From assembly GCA_043764095.1 (NCBI GenBank), contig JAYUKX010000103.1:27931-91930 (forward strand): a stretch of DNA of 64,000 nucleotides, written 5' to 3'. The position numbers and the translations under genes were made by a program. This document shows positions 62,421 to 64,000 of the stretch, in pieces; the first letter of the stretch is position 1, and each line of letters begins with the position of its first letter. Origin of the DNA: M3007 sp043764095. GTDB lineage: Bacteria > Bacteroidota > Bacteroidia > Chitinophagales > Saprospiraceae. The notes below the pieces were generated by a model, which searched no databases, was not told where the DNA came from, and worked only from the letters and a program-made list of their open reading frames with translations.

Positions 62421-64000
62421 TTAGTTTCTTTTAGCAATGATTGAGGCCAAAGAATCCATTTGGTAATTTCTGCTGATTCGATCGCAGATATACTGGTATG
62501 GTGATATATTGAGACGGATTGCGGTCTGAATAATTGACATAAATGCATCCCTGAGTTGGGTACCCCAATCAGACCAAGTATGAAGCGAAATATCTCGTTT
62601 TCGTACAACTCTTCGAGCAGCGAGTTCTGCTTCATTGTTATGCAGGGGCAAATCTGTGAACTCTAGCACCAAGAGGAGTTCCTTTTTAGTGGCTATTGTT
62701 CTCTCGATGGCCTTATCCAAATCAGGATATTGAGTATCCGCGACAAAGAGCGTATCAAAATCTTTTTCAAGTTGTTCTTTGCATTGTTGTTGTTCTTCTT
62801 TTATTTTTTGGGTATAATCTGAGAGTTTTCTATAGAATACCCAATATTTATCTTTGAAATCTTCCAGTTTTTTAGCGGTCCATGCAAGTTTTGGGGACAA
62901 TATATTGTAGTGTCGTGCATCATGAATCCAGCATAAGGCGTGGTATAGTGCGATTCTTAGGTATTCGGCGGCGGCATCACTCAATAGCAATTTTATAGGT
63001 GGGTAGTCTTGTTGATATCTGTAATAGGCAAGTGCCATCTCCTCCCGCATGGTACACATCACTTTCTTGCGTTTGAATATTTGGGATGCCTCCCGTTGCA
63101 TTAGAGCATCGAATTCCGTTAAAGTGAGTAATGGATTGTCCATCATCAGCCTTGCGAGGCTCTCCGGATGGGATGCGCCCAGTTTTGCCTTTAACAATGG
63201 TTCTTTTATTCCCTCATGCCAAAGTAGTTTTATCCCTTCCTTGGGACAACCCTGCAATACATTCAAGCAGTCCAGCCTAGACTTGGTAGCGGTGGTGTAA
63301 AATACCGTAAAAAAAGGATCAGTGATGATATGGGTTGCCATGTTGCACCCTTTTTGCTTCGTAGATGTTGTATCCATCTGCTTCGGCGTATCGTTCGCCA
63401 AGCCAGCTTTAAATATGGAGTGCCGTTCCTCTACTGCCCAAGCATGTTCGGCCTTCAGTAGACTAGAGATCGTCCCAGTACTTATCTTGATGCCAAAACC
63501 TTTCATCAATTTATGAAGCGTACCCTCTGTAACGTCGGCTAAATGACGAAATACGCTTAATAGGCTGCGAACGCCTAAACCGTAATGACCCGGAAATCTA
63601 TCTTCAGGCCATGAGGGTCTAAAGGTTTTACCAATAGATGGGGAATACCACGTCTCGAATAGAAAATGTTTATTACATCGCTTAATCTCAATATCTTGTT
63701 GATTATATGACTTATAACCTTTGAACACTGCATCTGGCGGTAATTGGCTTTTATCAAACTTTACTATTACCACTTCGTCGGATTCTAACGCAGTAGTTTT
63801 ATCCTTCAGATTCTTATTTTTATGCTCTTTTTTAGATTTTTCCTTACCTCCACTCGAAATATTTTTGGACACCTTAGAGGATCCCGTAAACTGGGGGCGG
63901 GCATTGCCTCCTTTTAGTTTATTAATCTCATCACGTGACGCTTGGAGTTCCTTTTCCAACAAATCTACTTTGGACATAAGTTGTTCAATGAATCCTAATA
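62421..64000 (-). mobile_element. IS66-family transposase gene, start possibly outside the window
   Basis: At least 518 residues; the first ATG in the window is at 63977, but the frame stays open to the edge. Order: N-terminal coiled coil (LLEKELQASRDEINKL), Lys-rich linker, DDE core with Asp in KQMDTTSTKQKG (about 200), Asp in LLLSDAAAEYLRIALYHALC (about 335) with CWIHDARHY, Glu in LPLHNNEAELAARR (about 452), and the IS66 C-terminal element with NISPYQYICDR. TnpA and TnpB accessory genes are not visible. No terminal inverted repeat identified. Downstream, 47 bp away, is the TIR gene. Confidence 0.88.

Overview
The window looks like chromosomal DNA of a Bacteroidota member, probably from the Saprospiraceae/Chitinophagales side of the phylum. 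This is inferred from a SusC/SusD pair, a type IX secretion (T9SS) C-terminal sorting domain, FG-GAP/ASPIC-UnbV lipoproteins, DUF3857 proteins, multiple ExbD/TonB genes, and many promoters with the Bacteroidetes -7 box TAnnTTTG (sometimes with -33 TTTG). Several of these promoters place the start codon at or near the transcript 5' end. I could not run a search, so placement below phylum is a guess.

Layout. 1-1190: a truncated Rpn-type PD-(D/E)XK nuclease gene and a T9SS-tail-like fragment. 1191-20741: a carbohydrate-type locus with two large FG-GAP lipoproteins flanking a SusC/SusD pair, an unusual FGGY sugar kinase fused to a LuxR-type DNA-binding domain, a Nudix-type regulator with a degenerate Nudix box, and a secreted ThuA/PQQ-dehydrogenase/cytochrome c protein whose promoter carries a perfect 19-bp palindrome. 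20888-32952: Kup potassium transporter, a TetR-TolC-adaptor-RND efflux operon, a repeat-rich intergenic region, a UbiB-family kinase and KdsB. 33158-40663: LysM/RlpA-like protein, a T9SS propeller protein and two tandem DUF3857 proteins, one of which has lost the transglutaminase residues. 40674-43914: terminator, tRNA-Leu(CAA), HscB, RseP and XerD. 44052-51027: a VanZ-like membrane protein and two adjacent TonB/ExbD modules with one ExbB. 51395-61427: a TolB-propeller/outer-membrane-barrel fusion, NadB, a pseudouridine synthase with a long Gly/Tyr/Gln/Arg repeat tail, a small lipoprotein, RlmD and a DoxX-like protein. 61435-64000: a decayed TIR fragment, an intact TIR effector and an IS66-type transposase running off the window.

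How the parts fit. The 1191-20741 locus reads as a glycan or sugar uptake and oxidation system with its own sensors: SusCD import energised by a TonB/ExbBD complex such as the one at 45-51 kb, a kinase that may report its substrate directly to DNA, and a Nudix-like regulator facing the dehydrogenase gene. The efflux operon, envelope proteins (RseP, DUF3857, T9SS cargo) and RNA-modification genes are ordinary chromosomal genes.

The most unusual signals are the kinase-HTH fusion, the palindrome at the Nudix-regulator/dehydrogenase promoter, the TolB-barrel fusion, the repeat-tailed pseudouridine synthase, the TIR gene with a decayed relative beside an IS66 element, and a recurring arrangement in which inverted-repeat elements of unrelated sequence sit exactly at gene 3' ends so that their arms supply or abut the stop codons (20739-20891, 44499-44683, 54990-55149, and a solo arm at 59543).
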